Notes: generated by a model not told the origin, from the sequence alone. A DNA stretch of 64,000 bases from Strigamia acuminata (GCA_949358305.1 OX442315.1:25632427-25696426); one strand, 5' to 3'; positions 15,584-31,644 are shown, counted from the first letter of the stretch. Numbers and translations: made by a program.

Positions 15584-17763
15584 ATGAATACGATGGAAAA
15601 CCTTCGACGCGTTTTCAACGTTTCAAAAATTTCTAACCAACATCCATTTGGACAGACCATGTTTTACGATTCATCCGTAAGGGATTCGGCCAATGGCCAA
15701 TGTGCTCAATATTTCACTTCTGAATTGATTAATTCTGAAAAAAAAGAAGACGGCGCTTCGAACTTGGAGAAATTGCGACAAGTGTACAGTGTTTGCAGTG
15801 CATACACTGAAGTAAATATTATTAATCGTTTTAAATAATTGAAATGTTAATTTTATTAATTTTATTAATTTATTTTTTTAGGAATTAATTTATTTGTGCC
15901 ATACGGGACTTTGCATGGCAAAGCTGCTGGAAGAAAACCTATCGCTAATGACGTGCGATTCGACAGTCGGAACTCAGAGTGCTCAAGAAATGGCTGGCCA
16001 TTTCGTTAATTTGTGGAATAATTTGTCAATTAGTACTAAAAAACTTGTGTCTAATTTCGAAGATGAGGTGCTGGCTGCCCTTCGAGACAACATAGTTAAC
16101 AATCATAATGAAAAAAATTTCAGTGAGACTAATAACGTAATATCTCATTGTTGGATCGATTTTACACACGATGTTAATATTTCTTTTAATGTTATTATTC
16201 CAGCTCTTCGTGGCTTGTTTTTTAGCAATCATCCAAGTTCATTACCAGTTTTCTGTATCAATGTTTGACACACTTGTTCAGCTGCTGTCTTCAGTACCTG
16301 GCGAAACTAAGGTGCCCTCATTAGCTTCCATGCCGTTGGAATCCGCGCTAAAGGAACCATTAGATTTAATGGCATCGTGGACCGACTCGTTGTCCGAAAT
16401 GCAGAAACATTTACTTAATTTACAGTTGAATTTCAGTCAGAATTTTGGTACCGGAGTTAAAAATGATTCGTATCCTTCTGCAATTAATCAGCCTTCCAAA
16501 AGGCGTTGGTCTTTTGGGGGATTACGCCAAAGTTCATCTAGTGATTGGTTGCCAAAACAGTGGCCCGCTGCTGGCAAGCGAATGGAAATGGACAGCAGCC
16601 ATATTCAAGGTCTTTGGCCAGCTGATAAGGAGAGTTCGTTGCCACTTGCGAGCGATGATTTACGACCACCGTCGTTTGATTTGTCGGAAAATATCAAGAG
16701 AGGCAGCACTGGTAAAAGACGAATGAAAAATCACTCGGATGATCCACTTGCAAACGATAATCTTCAATTGCAGATTCTCAAAAGTCGAGCACTTTTGCTA
16801 GTAACGAAGAACTTCAAGATGTAATCAGTCTGCTTTCTTGCCAGCCGAGTAACCCTTCCTCCCCTACCCCCGACCCATCCAATCAACTCAGTTCAAATAA
16901 TGGCCAAAACTCATTGTGGTCAAATACTCCACACTCTTCCTCAACTGGATTTGGTGCTGATCAACTCGAAAGTAATAAACCCATCGCTCATAGTCAGTTT
17001 GATAAGTACGTATCGTGGAATACAGCGGAAGCCGCCCAAGCTTACGGCGACTTGAGACTGCAGTCTTTGTTTGAACGAAATGCGGCTGAGCACGCACAAG
17101 CTGTTAAAAGTACAAGCTGGCCGGCAGGGACTAATTTGCAACATTTACAGTACGTAGAAATTGATTTTACGCTATTGTCGGATTAATTTGTTATTTATTT
17201 TTAAAGTTGTGCCAGAAAAAGCAGCGGCGCATCCAGTCCAATTACTTTTTCAACTCCAGAAACTAGTTCCAAAGAATCTGAGTTTTTTATGGGTTTGGAG
17301 TTTGTTGGATCTGATTTAATGGCGAGTGTTAGACAAAGGTGGGATACGATGATCAATTTATTTTTTTTTTACGTGTTTAAAGCGCGGAATTTGATTTTAG
17401 GAGGCACAGCAGTGGTGAGAGTTTGTGCAAAAGTAATCGCACGTCAAATCCGTCGACTTTTCGAACGTTGAGTATTGACGATATGGTTGCGGTAAGTGTA
17501 AATTTAAAAAGGTGGAGATGGAGAGTAATAAATTAGAAATTGTGTAGGAAGGAAAATGTCCAAGGACGAGCACTTGGCCTCTGAAGCAATTAAGTCCAAA
17601 TTCATCTTTTTGTTACGGTTATGATAATGCTGGCGCGCTATCGAAATCGGTGAATTGGGCCGCCACTGCTGATGGACCGCAAGGATTGCCACCTTCAGGA
17701 TTTGATTGCAGGAATAGAAATAAAACGGAAAAAAAGTATTATTTGTTTGGTAATCCAACATAA
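15584..17763 (+). CDS. Unrecognised serine-rich protein, 601 residues, seven exons
   Basis: I do not recognise the family. Exons: 15584-15811, 15882-16136, 16204-16711, 16774-17149, 17207-17338, 17401-17491, 17548-17763, all with GT-AG sites and agreeing phases. The first 230 residues look folded and mostly helical (for example ELIYLCHTGLCMAKLLEENL and LFVACFLAIIQVHYQFSVSMF), without a signal peptide. The rest is rich in Ser, Asn, Pro and Gln, with tryptophan-bearing patches (SSDWLPKQWPA, SLWSNTP, KSVNWAATADGP) and basic-serine sites such as KRRWSFGG and RRHSSGES that could be phosphorylated. The last exon ends KKYYLFGNPT. A 62-bp intron (16712-16773) must be removed; reading through it causes an apparent frameshift. 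The protein is likely a cytoplasmic adaptor, which is inference only. Gene structure is well supported. Confidence 0.8.
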
Positions 17764-19152
17764 ATATATGTTTTGAATATAAAAAAATTTATAAATTGGA
17801 ATGGTACGCAGTATATATTGGGAAAAAAAATTATAAATATATTACATATATATATTTTAGTACAACTAATAAGAGTTTCTTATTCTGAAAGAATTGAATT
17901 TCTATTTTCATATGTTGCAGAAATGACTGAATATGTTATGGAGTTGCTCAATTACATTTATTTTCACCATATTTTGTTTTTTATGTTACTTTTAATTCGT
18001 GTTTTTTTACTTCTTTTTTTTTCTACTTTATTTGCCAAAAGTTTTAATTATTCATAAAACCACACAAAATGCCCGGTATGATTCTATAAGAAAAGATTAT
18101 ACATTTTCATATTATTTTAACAACAAAATTGCAAGTGTGACTTTAGTTTTTAAAGTTATAGCTTGGGAATTGAGTTTGTTTTCTTATTGTGTTTAGTTCT
18201 TTCAGTTTTGTGTTTAATGTGGATGGAAATTTCCATCAAGTTGCTCAATGTTTGCTACAAAATGAATGTTTACAGCACTTTCGTTTGCACTAAATAAGTA
18301 CAAACCGAATGATAATTTTTTCTTAGGTTCATTAAGCTTTTTTCTAATCAATTACACAAAATGTGAAATGTTTCTTTTCCTCCTTTATATCAAAATATAT
18401 ATGTTTAATCATTAAACATTGTCAAGAGTTATGTTTGAAATTTCTATGTTTGATAACCATAAAGACCGGTTGAATTTAAAGTTATCATATCCAAAACAAA
18501 AATATATATTAAAAAAATAAAAAATCTGTATTTATTAAAAAATAAATGTCAAACAAAAATGCATTTTTTTTATTGTCAAGTACAAGTGTGATTTTTACGT
18601 CTTGAATTTTTGAAGTGCTAAAGACATTTTAACATCTGAATACAAAAAATGTCGTCTTGGCATTTTTCCATGTCCATGCTATTCGGTATTGACTTAACCT
18701 TTTGAGTCCAAGGAAAACAACATTTTTTTTTGAATTTCATTGCCCAATTCGTTTTTATTTTTAGTATAATTTGCGTATTAGAAATCATCCTTTTTCTCCA
18801 CTTGTTTCCTTTTCATGTGTCAATTACAAAATATATTTTATTTGAGTATTCGGAATGCTACATATGCAAAATGAATTAATATAGATCATTTAACTTTATT
18901 TGGAAAATAAATATGTCACCCAACCAGCAAATCTAACTACAACTATAACAACATAATTTACACACAAAAAGACGGGAGAAAAAAAAATTAACTATGTGTT
19001 GAGGTTTTTGTAAGGCACTACTGAAACATTCAATTATTATTAATCTCATAGTAACACAATTAGCCTCTGGAATGTACTACAGTACAAAACTCTGTACTAC
19101 TTAATAAATTGTAATACTTTTCTTTGTATACATTTTTTTTAAATTTTTTTTT
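17764..19152. other. 3' flanks between the serine-rich gene and Twisted gastrulation
   Basis: Very AT-rich, with TA-rich runs near 17815-17870. It should contain the 3' ends of both convergent genes. A minus-sense poly(A) signal (TTTATT on plus) near 18894 would fit the twsg gene. No coding exon is evident. Confidence 0.5.
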
Positions 19153-20158
19153 TTATTTAATGTCAGTTTCCATTTCCATCGTTTTAACTTTTTCTATTTC
19201 ACCAGCTTCTTCATCTATTGCGTCTTTCACTTTTGTCTTCGTTTCACTTCCGGTATCATTTTCTCCAATTTCTGATAAATTCACATCCGCACCATCTACA
19301 TCTCCAGCTTGTTCCTCAGAACTGCATTTTTGGCACCTAATAAAACATATATCCACATCAATTAATCTGTTTAAACATTTTGTATAATCGTGGCTTTACT
19401 TGCTGACGTTGATGCCATAATTCAGACAGGTATCCCCAATGCATTCGCAGCATCCATCGTGAAACCAACGGTAACTCGATGCGCCCATTGACGTACAAGA
19501 ACGTTTACATTTGCTCCACGACATGCATTGGCTCATAAACGCCACGGTGCAGTTGATCGCCGCTTCTTCATATTTATCCACATCTTGAGACGATGAAGAA
19601 GATACTAAAAAAACGAATAAAATAATCAAGTAAATTCAATTTAACTTCAACTAAAAATTATACCTGCAATCATTTTTATTTCTCGGTCTAATTTCGGGCT
19701 AAAAAAGGATACATCCAAATGTATCGGGTAACTGACGGCAAGCCAGCGCATTTGCCTATCTTGTTCTTCCGTTAGAGCATTGAATAAATCGGGTATCTTT
19801 TCCGGTAATTCTCCCACGTGACTGTTTTTACTGAGAGGAACGTCAGAATCGTTTGATTTCGGGCACATTTCTAAAGTAAAAGTAAATAGATTTTTAAGTA
19901 AATTTGTCGGAAAATATGGAGTGGTAACGTCGTACCCATACCTACGCACGAACAGCACTCATAATATAAATCATCTAAACAGCTGAAACAGTCTCGACAG
20001 CACGTGCAGTTTTTTAAGTCACATTTACACGACTGAGTCAACATACATTTACTTACAATACTGGCACAAATAGCTTCATTACATGATGAAGATGCAAGTA
20101 AAATGTATTGTGATATACCAACGAGTAGCAAAATATAAAACGTGTGCAATTTGTCCAT
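19153..20158 (-). CDS. TWSG1: Twisted gastrulation, secreted BMP-binding protein
   Basis: Twisted gastrulation binds BMP ligands and Chordin outside the cell and tunes BMP signalling in dorsoventral patterning. Exons on the minus strand: 20158-19942, 19870-19664, 19604-19400, 19336-19153; 270 residues (human 223). It has an N-terminal signal peptide (hydrophobic YILLLVGISQYILLASS). The N-terminal cysteine-rich BMP-binding domain follows (SCNEAICASIVSKC, then CCRDCFSCLDDLYYECCSCV), then a linker with SDVPLS and LFNALTE. The C-terminal cysteine domain has SWSKCKRSCTSMGASSYRWF and HDGCCECIGDTCLNYG. Exon phases agree. The last exon adds an acidic tail of about 55 residues with many Glu, Asp and Lys after the usual terminal Cys pair, not part of the vertebrate protein. 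Confidence 0.94.
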
Positions 20159-21458
20159 TTTGAAACTAGAAATAAAAGAAAAAAGAAAAATATTATAATA
20201 ACAATAATTATAAATAATGATAAATGTATAATTTCCACGTATTTTTTTTTCTGTTTAATTCGACTGGACGTCAATTATTTTGCCATAATTTGAAATAAAT
20301 GCACTATAGCTTATAAAATGACTCAAAAAAATATTTTACATTGCTCTCATTTAATCTTCAATTTTCATACGTTACATTACCGTATGACACTTGTTTTACC
20401 TCGCGTTATCAGGTTCGCCTGGTTCCCGATTCAAAAGTTAAAATGAAATACATCTTTTTAAAGAAACGAAAGCAGTTTCTATTTCATCCCAAATTAAATT
20501 TATATTCGTAACAAAAGTATTTCTTTCGAAATCAATTACACGCGCGAATGATTTTTTAGATCATGAAGGCAGTGGTTTAGAAAAGGCGGCGCGCTAAAAA
20601 CAATCAATTATCCATAACTACCTTCAACAAAATACTTGTTAACTAATTCGATTTCAATGAGTTCTGAATATCAACACTAATTGAGAACAATGAAACAAGA
20701 AAAAGAAAAGAAAACTATCGTCCGATGCAAAACATGTTGGTCAAAATTCCTTACCTGATTGCAACTGTCCCCTTTAGCCCGAAGCGTGTTGTTATAAGTG
20801 CTTTGCTTGACTTGAGATGGTCTTGCAACTAAACAGACTGCACTTGGACCACATACAGCACGAGAAATGCCTAAAATTCCTCAGTAATCTCTTGACATTT
20901 TCGCTTGAAATGATTAAAGCTATTTATATTGTACATAGCATATATATTGATTTTTTTCTTTCTTTTTTTATTGTTCAAATCGGAATTAATAAATTTCATT
21001 TTCTGATATTAATATTTGGAATTTGGAATGTTGAAGAGAGAAAATAAAGGAATATTTATATTCCTCACGGGGAGCATTTTGATTTTGACTTAAAGGAAAA
21101 GAAATTTAAATTTTTCCTCAAAAATGTATCTTTATCCCCTGGCGATGAATGGACCAAGCTGACCGAACCCAGGTGCGTTCCAGTGTGGGCGGGAACTTAG
21201 TCCTAGCAGGTATTTATTTATAAACATTCTTTCCGAGCGATTCGACGATATTTACGATTCCTTATTTAGCAGGGATGAGCACGTCACGAAGAAGGCAAAT
21301 TTCAAGCACATTTCAATTTTAATGTGGAAAAGAAATTTAAATTACAAAAAAAAATTGTTTTAAATTTTGTAACATGTTTCAATGGACATGCCAAGCAATT
21401 TGAATTAATTCCTTGAAAAATTGAAGACAAAAAAATCAATATCGTCATCTTCATTCGA
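20159..21458. other. Between twsg and PDCD5
   Basis: Non-coding. It should hold the twsg promoter and the PDCD5 3' end. Open frames here are short and AT-driven. Confidence 0.5.
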
Positions 21459-22153
21459 TTAGAAGTCATCATCAAGCCCTGCCCGTCTTCTGTCAAACTA
21501 TTTTTTTTTATACAAAAAAAGAATATTAACAATTTTACAAATATTTAGGGTTAACTTATTATACCTTGACTTTCGTTTTTTTCTGTGTTTTTTCAGTAAC
21601 CTGTTCTAATAAGTTTATTAAGTCTTCTTCGCCAAGCTGTATAACAAAGTAAACGTGTTACCAAATGATCTCAATTTAGTTTTACCCAATCGTTACTTTT
21701 CCAGGCAATTGGCCCATTCTTGCCATATTGACCAACATGTTTTCTACCATCTGAGCTTTTTCAGGCTTAGCTACTGCAATTGTGTTTACTAAAAATAAAA
21801 CAGAAAATTAAAAAAAAAAAAGATTTTACATGTGATCATGTTATGCGATTGACTTACATCTCGCTCTGGCTTTTTGGTCTAATACTTGCGATAGTATAGA
21901 GTTTTTAATTTCATTGTCCCTGGCTTCTGTTTCTTCTTTACTTTTACTCGTGTTCTACATTAACAAGAAAAAACCGCATTGTAATTATAGCATTTTTTAT
22001 TCGATGCATTATTTAATACACCACTCAATAAATGTAATTTATTATCCGAATGTTTGTGATTGTAATTATTATTATCTTATTTATCACCTGCTGCTGTTGC
22101 TGTAGTTCAGCTAAACGCTTTGACCTAATAGCTTGAAGATCGTCGTCAGCCAT
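21459..22153 (-). CDS. PDCD5: Programmed cell death protein 5
   Basis: PDCD5 is a small helical protein that moves to the nucleus during apoptosis; vertebrate work links it to the Tip60 acetyltransferase and to the CCT chaperonin. Exons on the minus strand: 22153-22088, 21954-21858, 21788-21697, 21636-21565, 21497-21459; 121 residues (human 125). Family marks are LQAIRSKRLAELQ near the start, IKNSILSQVLDQKARARL, IAVAKPEKAQMVENML, NMARMGQLPGK, LINLLEQV and the terminal KVKFDRRRAGLDDDF. Five short exons with introns of 60-133 bp, all phases consistent. Confidence 0.95.
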
Positions 22154-23195
22154 TTTTATTATTGTAGAAAAATGTAGAAAAGAAAACTATTTCCAGTATA
22201 GTTGTGAGTCGACTTTGTGCAATTTCTCCGCAAGTCGCCTGGAAATAAACAAAACACTAGTTCTGTGACCGAACGAAACCCGGCAGACTGAAATTTGATT
22301 CTCGTTTGTTTTCTTTTTCCTTCTGATTTTTTCCTCCTCAGTTCTCGTACAAATAAATTAAAATATGAAATAAAAATATTTTTTTATGCTTAATGGAGTC
22401 TCGTTACTTGTTTACGAATTACGACTTCCATAGAAGGACCAATCTGCAAGAAAATATTTTGTTCTACGCCATTTCATTGGTTTACAATAATTAAAAAAAA
22501 AACATTTTTCTTTTTAAAAAAAAATTAAATTCGATTTTTTTTAAAATTTACTTCATTTAAAGTAAACCGATTGAGCAGCAACGATTAAAAATATTTCATC
22601 CTTGATTTCATCTCATACCAAACCAATCATATCAGCACGTGCATCACAGCGCCTTATTTTAACTGGTGTTAAATTTGAAACTAAACTTTGCTTCCCTTTA
22701 TGGCGATGTGTCTTGTTAAAAACCATGACTAACATAAAGTGGGCATTTTATATTTGGAATTTATACAGAATTAAAAATTGTGATTGAATGTAAAAATGAA
22801 AATAATATATTTTTAAAAAAAAAACCGCTGCTACGATTTTTCCCTAAAATTATTTTTTTTCATAAAAAGAAATTTTTGAAAAATCCGAATAAAACTCCAA
22901 AAATAAAAGCAAATAAAAACGTCTCCATTGTGAAAAACTCGAAATGATGAACAAAACCGAACGAAATTATATGACTGAATCCACGGTTCGAGAGTAAAAA
23001 TCTTTAAAATCTGAGCATGCGTGTTCAATACTAATCGTTCCATTCAAGCCACACAGGATCCACTGTGAGGCTTTTAGAGCATTTCGTCTCTTCATTTATT
23101 TATTTTTTAAAATATTCATCTTGACTGTCTTTGGAGTTGTTACCACTTTGAAAAGGACACGGCGGGCTGGTCAGCTATTTTCCGCGGTCCATTGA
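22154..23195. promoter_or_regulatory. Divergent upstream region of PDCD5 and TENT4
   Basis: 1.04 kb between opposed start codons. It is AT-rich and I see no further exon. Promoters of both genes must lie here; no individual site stands out. Confidence 0.45.
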
Positions 23196-27034
<3,839 letters not shown>

Positions 27035-27234
27035 NNNNNNNNNNNNNNNNNNNNNNNNNNNNNNNNNNNNNNNNNNNNNNNNNNNNNNNNNNNNNNNNNN
27101 NNNNNNNNNNNNNNNNNNNNNNNNNNNNNNNNNNNNNNNNNNNNNNNNNNNNNNNNNNNNNNNNNNNNNNNNNNNNNNNNNNNNNNNNNNNNNNNNNNNN
27201 NNNNNNNNNNNNNNNNNNNNNNNNNNNNNNNNNN
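27035..27234. other. Assembly gap (200 N)
   Basis: Exactly 200 unknown bases, probably a placeholder length. It interrupts TENT4 exon 8 eleven codons after that exon's start. Confidence 0.99.
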
Positions 27235-28219
27235 AGGCTTGCTTACCTTTTTGATAAATACTTTATAATTAACCAAATTATTAAAGGTAAATTTTCTTTT
27301 TCATTATAAGTAGGCAATAGGATCGAATATTTATCTTTATCGTTTGCTTTCGTGGCCATTTTGGTTGGGTATTTCAAAAAGCCGATCCACAGTGAACCTT
27401 GAGCTGGTGTAGCGAAAAGGCGAAACCGATGGTTGGCATCCTTCAGCGCATCCTTCAGTGCATCGTGCAGGAAGCTGAAGCTGAATGTTTTATCACAATA
27501 AAATCCACATTTTAAACCTTTGCAGGTAAAAAAAATTATTATATATTTTCAAATCTTTCGCGAGATCAACAGTGATAACGAAAATGGTCTGTTTCTTTAT
27601 TTATTTTTATTTATAACTCTGCGTTTCTCGATAGTCGATGATTCACAGTAACTCGAATTCTATTGTGGAAAATTGAATGGAAACCCAAGCTTTTCTTTGT
27701 ATGCCCTGTTTGCAAGAAAAGTTGTGAAATATAAAATAAGAAAATAAAAAAAATTCTGGAAATTTAAAATAAATTTTTTTTTTTTAGAAATTCAAGAAAT
27801 AGAAAGTGAATTGAAATTATTATTTATTTTTTGGTATAAAAATAGCACGAGGACTTGTCATTTATTCCATGAATAGAACCTGATTTTTGAACCTAGAGTA
27901 ACGATCTGTTTGTGTTTAACATAAAATAAACGGTATTTAATTATACATTAGATTTGTAAATAGCTGGAAAAGATTGCAGGTGGGAAATGGGCGGAGCTAA
28001 TCGAGATCTGCGGGGATTTACTAAAAGACCTTTACTGTTGAAATGTTTGATTGGATTGGCGCAAACCGTGAGGAGGCAAAGTTTGTAAATGATGTCATGG
28101 GATTTCCGTGAAATAATCTCGATTTTCCGCAACACGTAAAATCGAAGAATAAAAGGAAAAGCATGTCGATCGACCCGTATTTCATTCGTCTGCCTTTCTC
28201 GGTTACAATATCAAAACAG
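27235..28219. other. Region between the gap and the small membrane-protein gene
   Basis: No TENT4 exon is recognisable here. It contains a local repeat of CATCCTTCAG words (about 27438-27462). It presumably includes the TENT4 3' end and the next gene's promoter; a non-coding first exon of that gene ends at 28219. Confidence 0.45.
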
Positions 28220-28292
28220 GTAAACCATATGCTCTGACATTTGAAATGAAAATTCGCCAACCTAATGTATAATTCGCATATTTATTTAGATA

Positions 28293-28622
28293 ATGGATCA
28301 AGTTTCTGCGAACGAGAATGCATTTGTTGGAGAAGAAGAAGAAGCGAGCGAAAAAGTAAAACCCAGACATGTTTTTCAAAGGCAGACAACAAGATACGGA
28401 TTGACTTCCGACGATGGCTTTATAGGAAACTCGTTTGAAAGTTATCTAGACGAATTTCTCCATCGATGTGTCCTTCCCGCACTTGCTCTTCTCATTATTT
28501 TGATAACATTCCTGGAAATCAAGCCGAGTCCAGGAACGAACAACCGAGTTATGGGCGCGAGTTTAATAGTTGCTGCTCTAACGACCTGCACATGGGCGGC
28601 AGTGAAATGCCTGATACGGTGA
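28293..28622 (+). CDS. Small two-helix membrane protein, unrecognised
   Basis: A 109-residue protein I cannot assign. The N-terminal half is charged (a run of Glu at about residues 14-18, then HVFQRQTTRYGLTSDDGF). Two hydrophobic segments follow, about residues 60-77 (VLPALALLIILITFLEI) and 87-106 (MGASLIVAALTTCTWAAVKC), so a hairpin membrane topology with both ends on the same side is likely. The ATG lies three bases into an exon: a 70-bp intron (28220-28289) with GTAAAC donor and TTATTTAG acceptor separates it from a 5' non-coding exon. That intron and the even codon use argue for a real gene. It converges on the orphan exon 28985-29275. Confidence 0.7.
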   Translation: MDQVSANENAFVGEEEEASEKVKPRHVFQRQTTRYGLTSDDGFIGNSFESYLDEFLHRCVLPALALLIILITFLEIKPSPGTNNRVMGASLIVAALTTCTWAAVKCLIR

Positions 28623-28984
28623 TATTACGACGACATTTAGCAGACTTGCATTTAGGACTCGACTGTGATAATTCCCATTCTTGAACGTATGTCTTATTTA
28701 TCGCATGACTCATTGTGGCTATTTTACGATTCGTGCAGCGGTTTGTTGAAATAACTTTCCCGAAATTGAGTAATAGCTTTATTTATTGTCTCTCCGATGT
28801 ATATATTTTGATAACACGTGTGATATATCTGTACAAAGTTTTTCTATTAAAAGTTTATTAATTATAAATGATTTATTGTGCCGTTATAACAATTTACCAT
28901 CAACTCGTGACATCTGATGTCGAGGAGTGTAACCAAAATGCCAAGGTAAAATTCATACGTATAGGTTGTTGGTCTTAAAATCTC

Positions 28985-29275
28985 TTAAAAACCTTTAGAA
29001 ATTGGCCAATGCATGTTTTTATAAATCGAACCTCTCGGATAGAATTCTTTTTCTCTTTCCATTTCGTAGTGGAATGATGGATGATTGACGAGCCAGCCAA
29101 TGAGCTTGGCCGATGTTTGTGGCACTTGCACACGAAGATCCGAAGCCGCAGTCGTTTGTGTTCTATCTTCTCGTCGTTTTAATACGTCCGGGTATTGTTC
29201 CCAGCCCACATACGTAAACCCCAAACGATTTTTACTTTCTCCAATCTTATCTCTTTCATCGTGTTCGCGTTGGGT
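28985..29275 (-). CDS. Orphan last exon of an unrecognised minus-strand gene
   Basis: A 97-codon open exon on the minus strand, preceded by the acceptor ATTTTTCAG and ended by TAA. It begins in phase 0 and encodes a charged, soluble segment (REHDERDKIGESKNRLGF, YVGWEQYPDVLKRRED, GWLVNHPSFHYEMEREKEF) ending in KNMHWPISKGF. The short, polar, tyrosine- and proline-bearing style recalls small axonemal proteins, but I recognise no family and that is a guess. Upstream exons should lie at higher coordinates; the copia insertion at 31.4 kb may sit inside this gene's intron. I found no convincing partner exon. Confidence 0.55.
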   Translation of the reverse strand, partial: TQREHDERDKIGESKNRLGFTYVGWEQYPDVLKRREDRTQTTAASDLRVQVPQTSAKLIGWLVNHPSFHYEMEREKEFYPRGSIYKNMHWPISKGF

Positions 29276-31428
29276 CTGAAAAATGGAGAAAAACAAAAGA
29301 CTGATGTGACATATAAGATCATTATACCCAGAAAGAGATTTAAAAAGTTGAACACAGAACCGATTTTAAAAAGGAAACGGATCTGAATTATTGACGAGAA
29401 ATGGATTAGAATCATTCCGAGTTCCTGTGTGTGTGTGTGTGTTTTTTTTTTATCCGACTGGAAACTTTTTTTTATTCGGTTTCCGGTTTTCGTCTTCTCG
29501 TATTATGCTCTGTGTGGTGATTCTGAAGAGAAGTGAAAAGAAAAATTGGAAATATGTTGTGTTTGCGAATACGCAGGCATTTTCGGTTATCTATCTGTCT
29601 CCGCCGTTTACTATTAAATTTATTTGACACTTTTCAGCATTCCCTCTCACTTCACAAAAAAACTGAGCTGAGTTTGCTCGTGTAATTTAATAATAACTTT
29701 GTTTGTGTCAACAAAAATTATGCGGAGGGAAAAAATGGACCAGAGAGAAAAAAAGATTAAAACTTTGAGACAGAAAACAGAAGTAGTATAAAAGTTTGAG
29801 ATGAGATGAGATGAGATGAGATGAGATGAGATGAGATGAGATGAGATGAGATGAGAAAAAAAAACAAGATAATAAGAATAATATATAAAATAAAATATAA
29901 TAATATAAAAGTGCAGTTATAATTGTATCGCTCACATGAGTCTGAGTTTAATTTTCTCCTTTTATCACGGAGTCAGATGATGGTAGCGCGCTTGAATCAT
30001 CCACATTTATGACTCATCAACTAAAGAATTCGCTTCCACTTTAATCTTGACCAATCTCTCAAAGTTACTTTTTATGTCTTTTCTTACTCTTCAGTCGAGA
30101 CAAGATGAGAATTTTCGCTCTGGAAATCTTTTGTCTACAATTGCTCGAGATAAAGAGAGGTTTTGAGGGAATGGATCTTCGGAGTCGTTTGATACATGTC
30201 GTCTTAAACACTAGTAGTTGAAAAAAGTTTTTCAAAAATTTGCTTAAACAAACTAAGTAAACATATATAACCCAATCATCAGACATCACGAAACATGGAA
30301 ACAAACAAAAATTCAAAAATTCAAAAATTCAAATTGACATTTTATTTGTTGATAAAGAGCAGCAAAGCTCCACGAGCTGCAGAAAAACAATATGTTGAAC
30401 GTATTCTAGATCTTGAGGGATTAAAATCGCATTACCTAACGAAATGTATATGTGCAAGTGAAACAGTCTAAAGTTTTGTGTCCTAATAATAAACACAATT
30501 ATGCATTTGGCGGCGGCAGTTTCGTGAGAAAAGTCTACATTCTCTTTCTACTGTCGCCTCATTTTCAGCTTATTTAATGTGCTATAGTGTAAGTGCATAT
30601 AAGCCAAAAATCCTCACATGTTAGCTATTCTTTATGAATAAGAATTTTACGATATTTCTCTCCTCCAGTAACAGTATCTCGCCAAAGTCCTTTTACGACC
30701 GAGCCTACGGTGCAAGCTGCTCTATACCAAAACCGACCGTGGGCACACCAGATATTTCATGTGCAATTAATTTTAACTTCGCCCATCGCAAGTCATCCTC
30801 AACTATTAGGCTTAATTTGGACACCAAATTGGGCCCTAAAATCTTGTACCGTCTTCAAGATATGGGTGAGCGCAGCAACGCTTATGAGTAAAATGCTTGG
30901 CTCCCGGTGCCCTAGCGCTTTTATTGAGTCGTCAATTGTAAGGATGGATGAAGACAAAACGTGCCAAAGGTTGGTTAAAGTCTACTAAAAATAGTCAGGA
31001 TAATATCTTTCATTAACCAGCACGGAATGCCTATATTAATAGCTACGTTTCAATTTTGAAAATGGCATATTTCAGTTTATACTGCGCAGGGAACATGCAC
31101 GAGGTAATTATTCCGAGACATTTACTACATTTTAACTAATGTCATTGCTTTTTTGAAAAAAAGAAAAGAAAAAAAAACATATAATAATATTATGCTGCAA
31201 CACTATACGACGCTTTTAATTTGGTTGCTTTTTAAGTTGTAATTTTTTTTCTCTCTTTGCCTTTTGCTTAGTTTGCATTTATTTTATTACGGGAAAGTTG
31301 GAAAAGTTTTGTCTACATGAGGTGACATAAAATGACCAGCACCTCAGCTTTTTATGACTTCCATCGTTCCTGCACTGCCTGGAAAGGCATTCCATTAATT
31401 CCCTCCGGAGGATATACATTTAGAGTTT
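29276..31428. other. Non-coding stretch before the copia element
   Basis: Contains a pentanucleotide microsatellite and otherwise no supported gene. The open frame starting at 30634 (85 codons) lacks splice or family support. It may be intron of the gene whose last exon is 28985-29275. Confidence 0.45.
29798..29856. repeat. (ATGAG)n microsatellite
   Basis: About eleven to twelve perfect head-to-tail copies of the pentamer ATGAG. Likely length-polymorphic. Confidence 0.95.
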
Positions 31429-31433
31429 ATTAG

Positions 31434-31640
31434 TGTTAAGTTATGTTAATGTGATGTTGAGTTCATTGTTAAGAACGTGTTACTGCTATATCATACTGTT
31501 ACATTGTTGTAAAAGCGTTACCATGACAATTTTGTATTACTCCTCACTTGCTTGTATTTTACCCACGAGTAAAGACGTGTGTTTTGTTTTCCACTTTAAA
31601 AAACCTCTCCTTTATTTCAACGTGATGCCCCAGCATAACA
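31434..31640 (+). repeat. 5' LTR of the copia element
   Basis: 207 bp, TGTTAAG to ATAACA. It drives element transcription. It contains an X-box-like GTTACCATGACAAT (31517-31530), also present in the 3' LTR. There is no canonical AATAAA; ATTTAAA-like words occur near the 3' third. Confidence 0.97.
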
Positions 31641-31644
31641 AATT

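Noticed and set aside
16171-16824. 217-codon frame in the serine-rich gene with an apparent frameshift after it
   Set aside because: A 62-bp intron at 16712-16773 explains the frame change; no pseudogene is needed.
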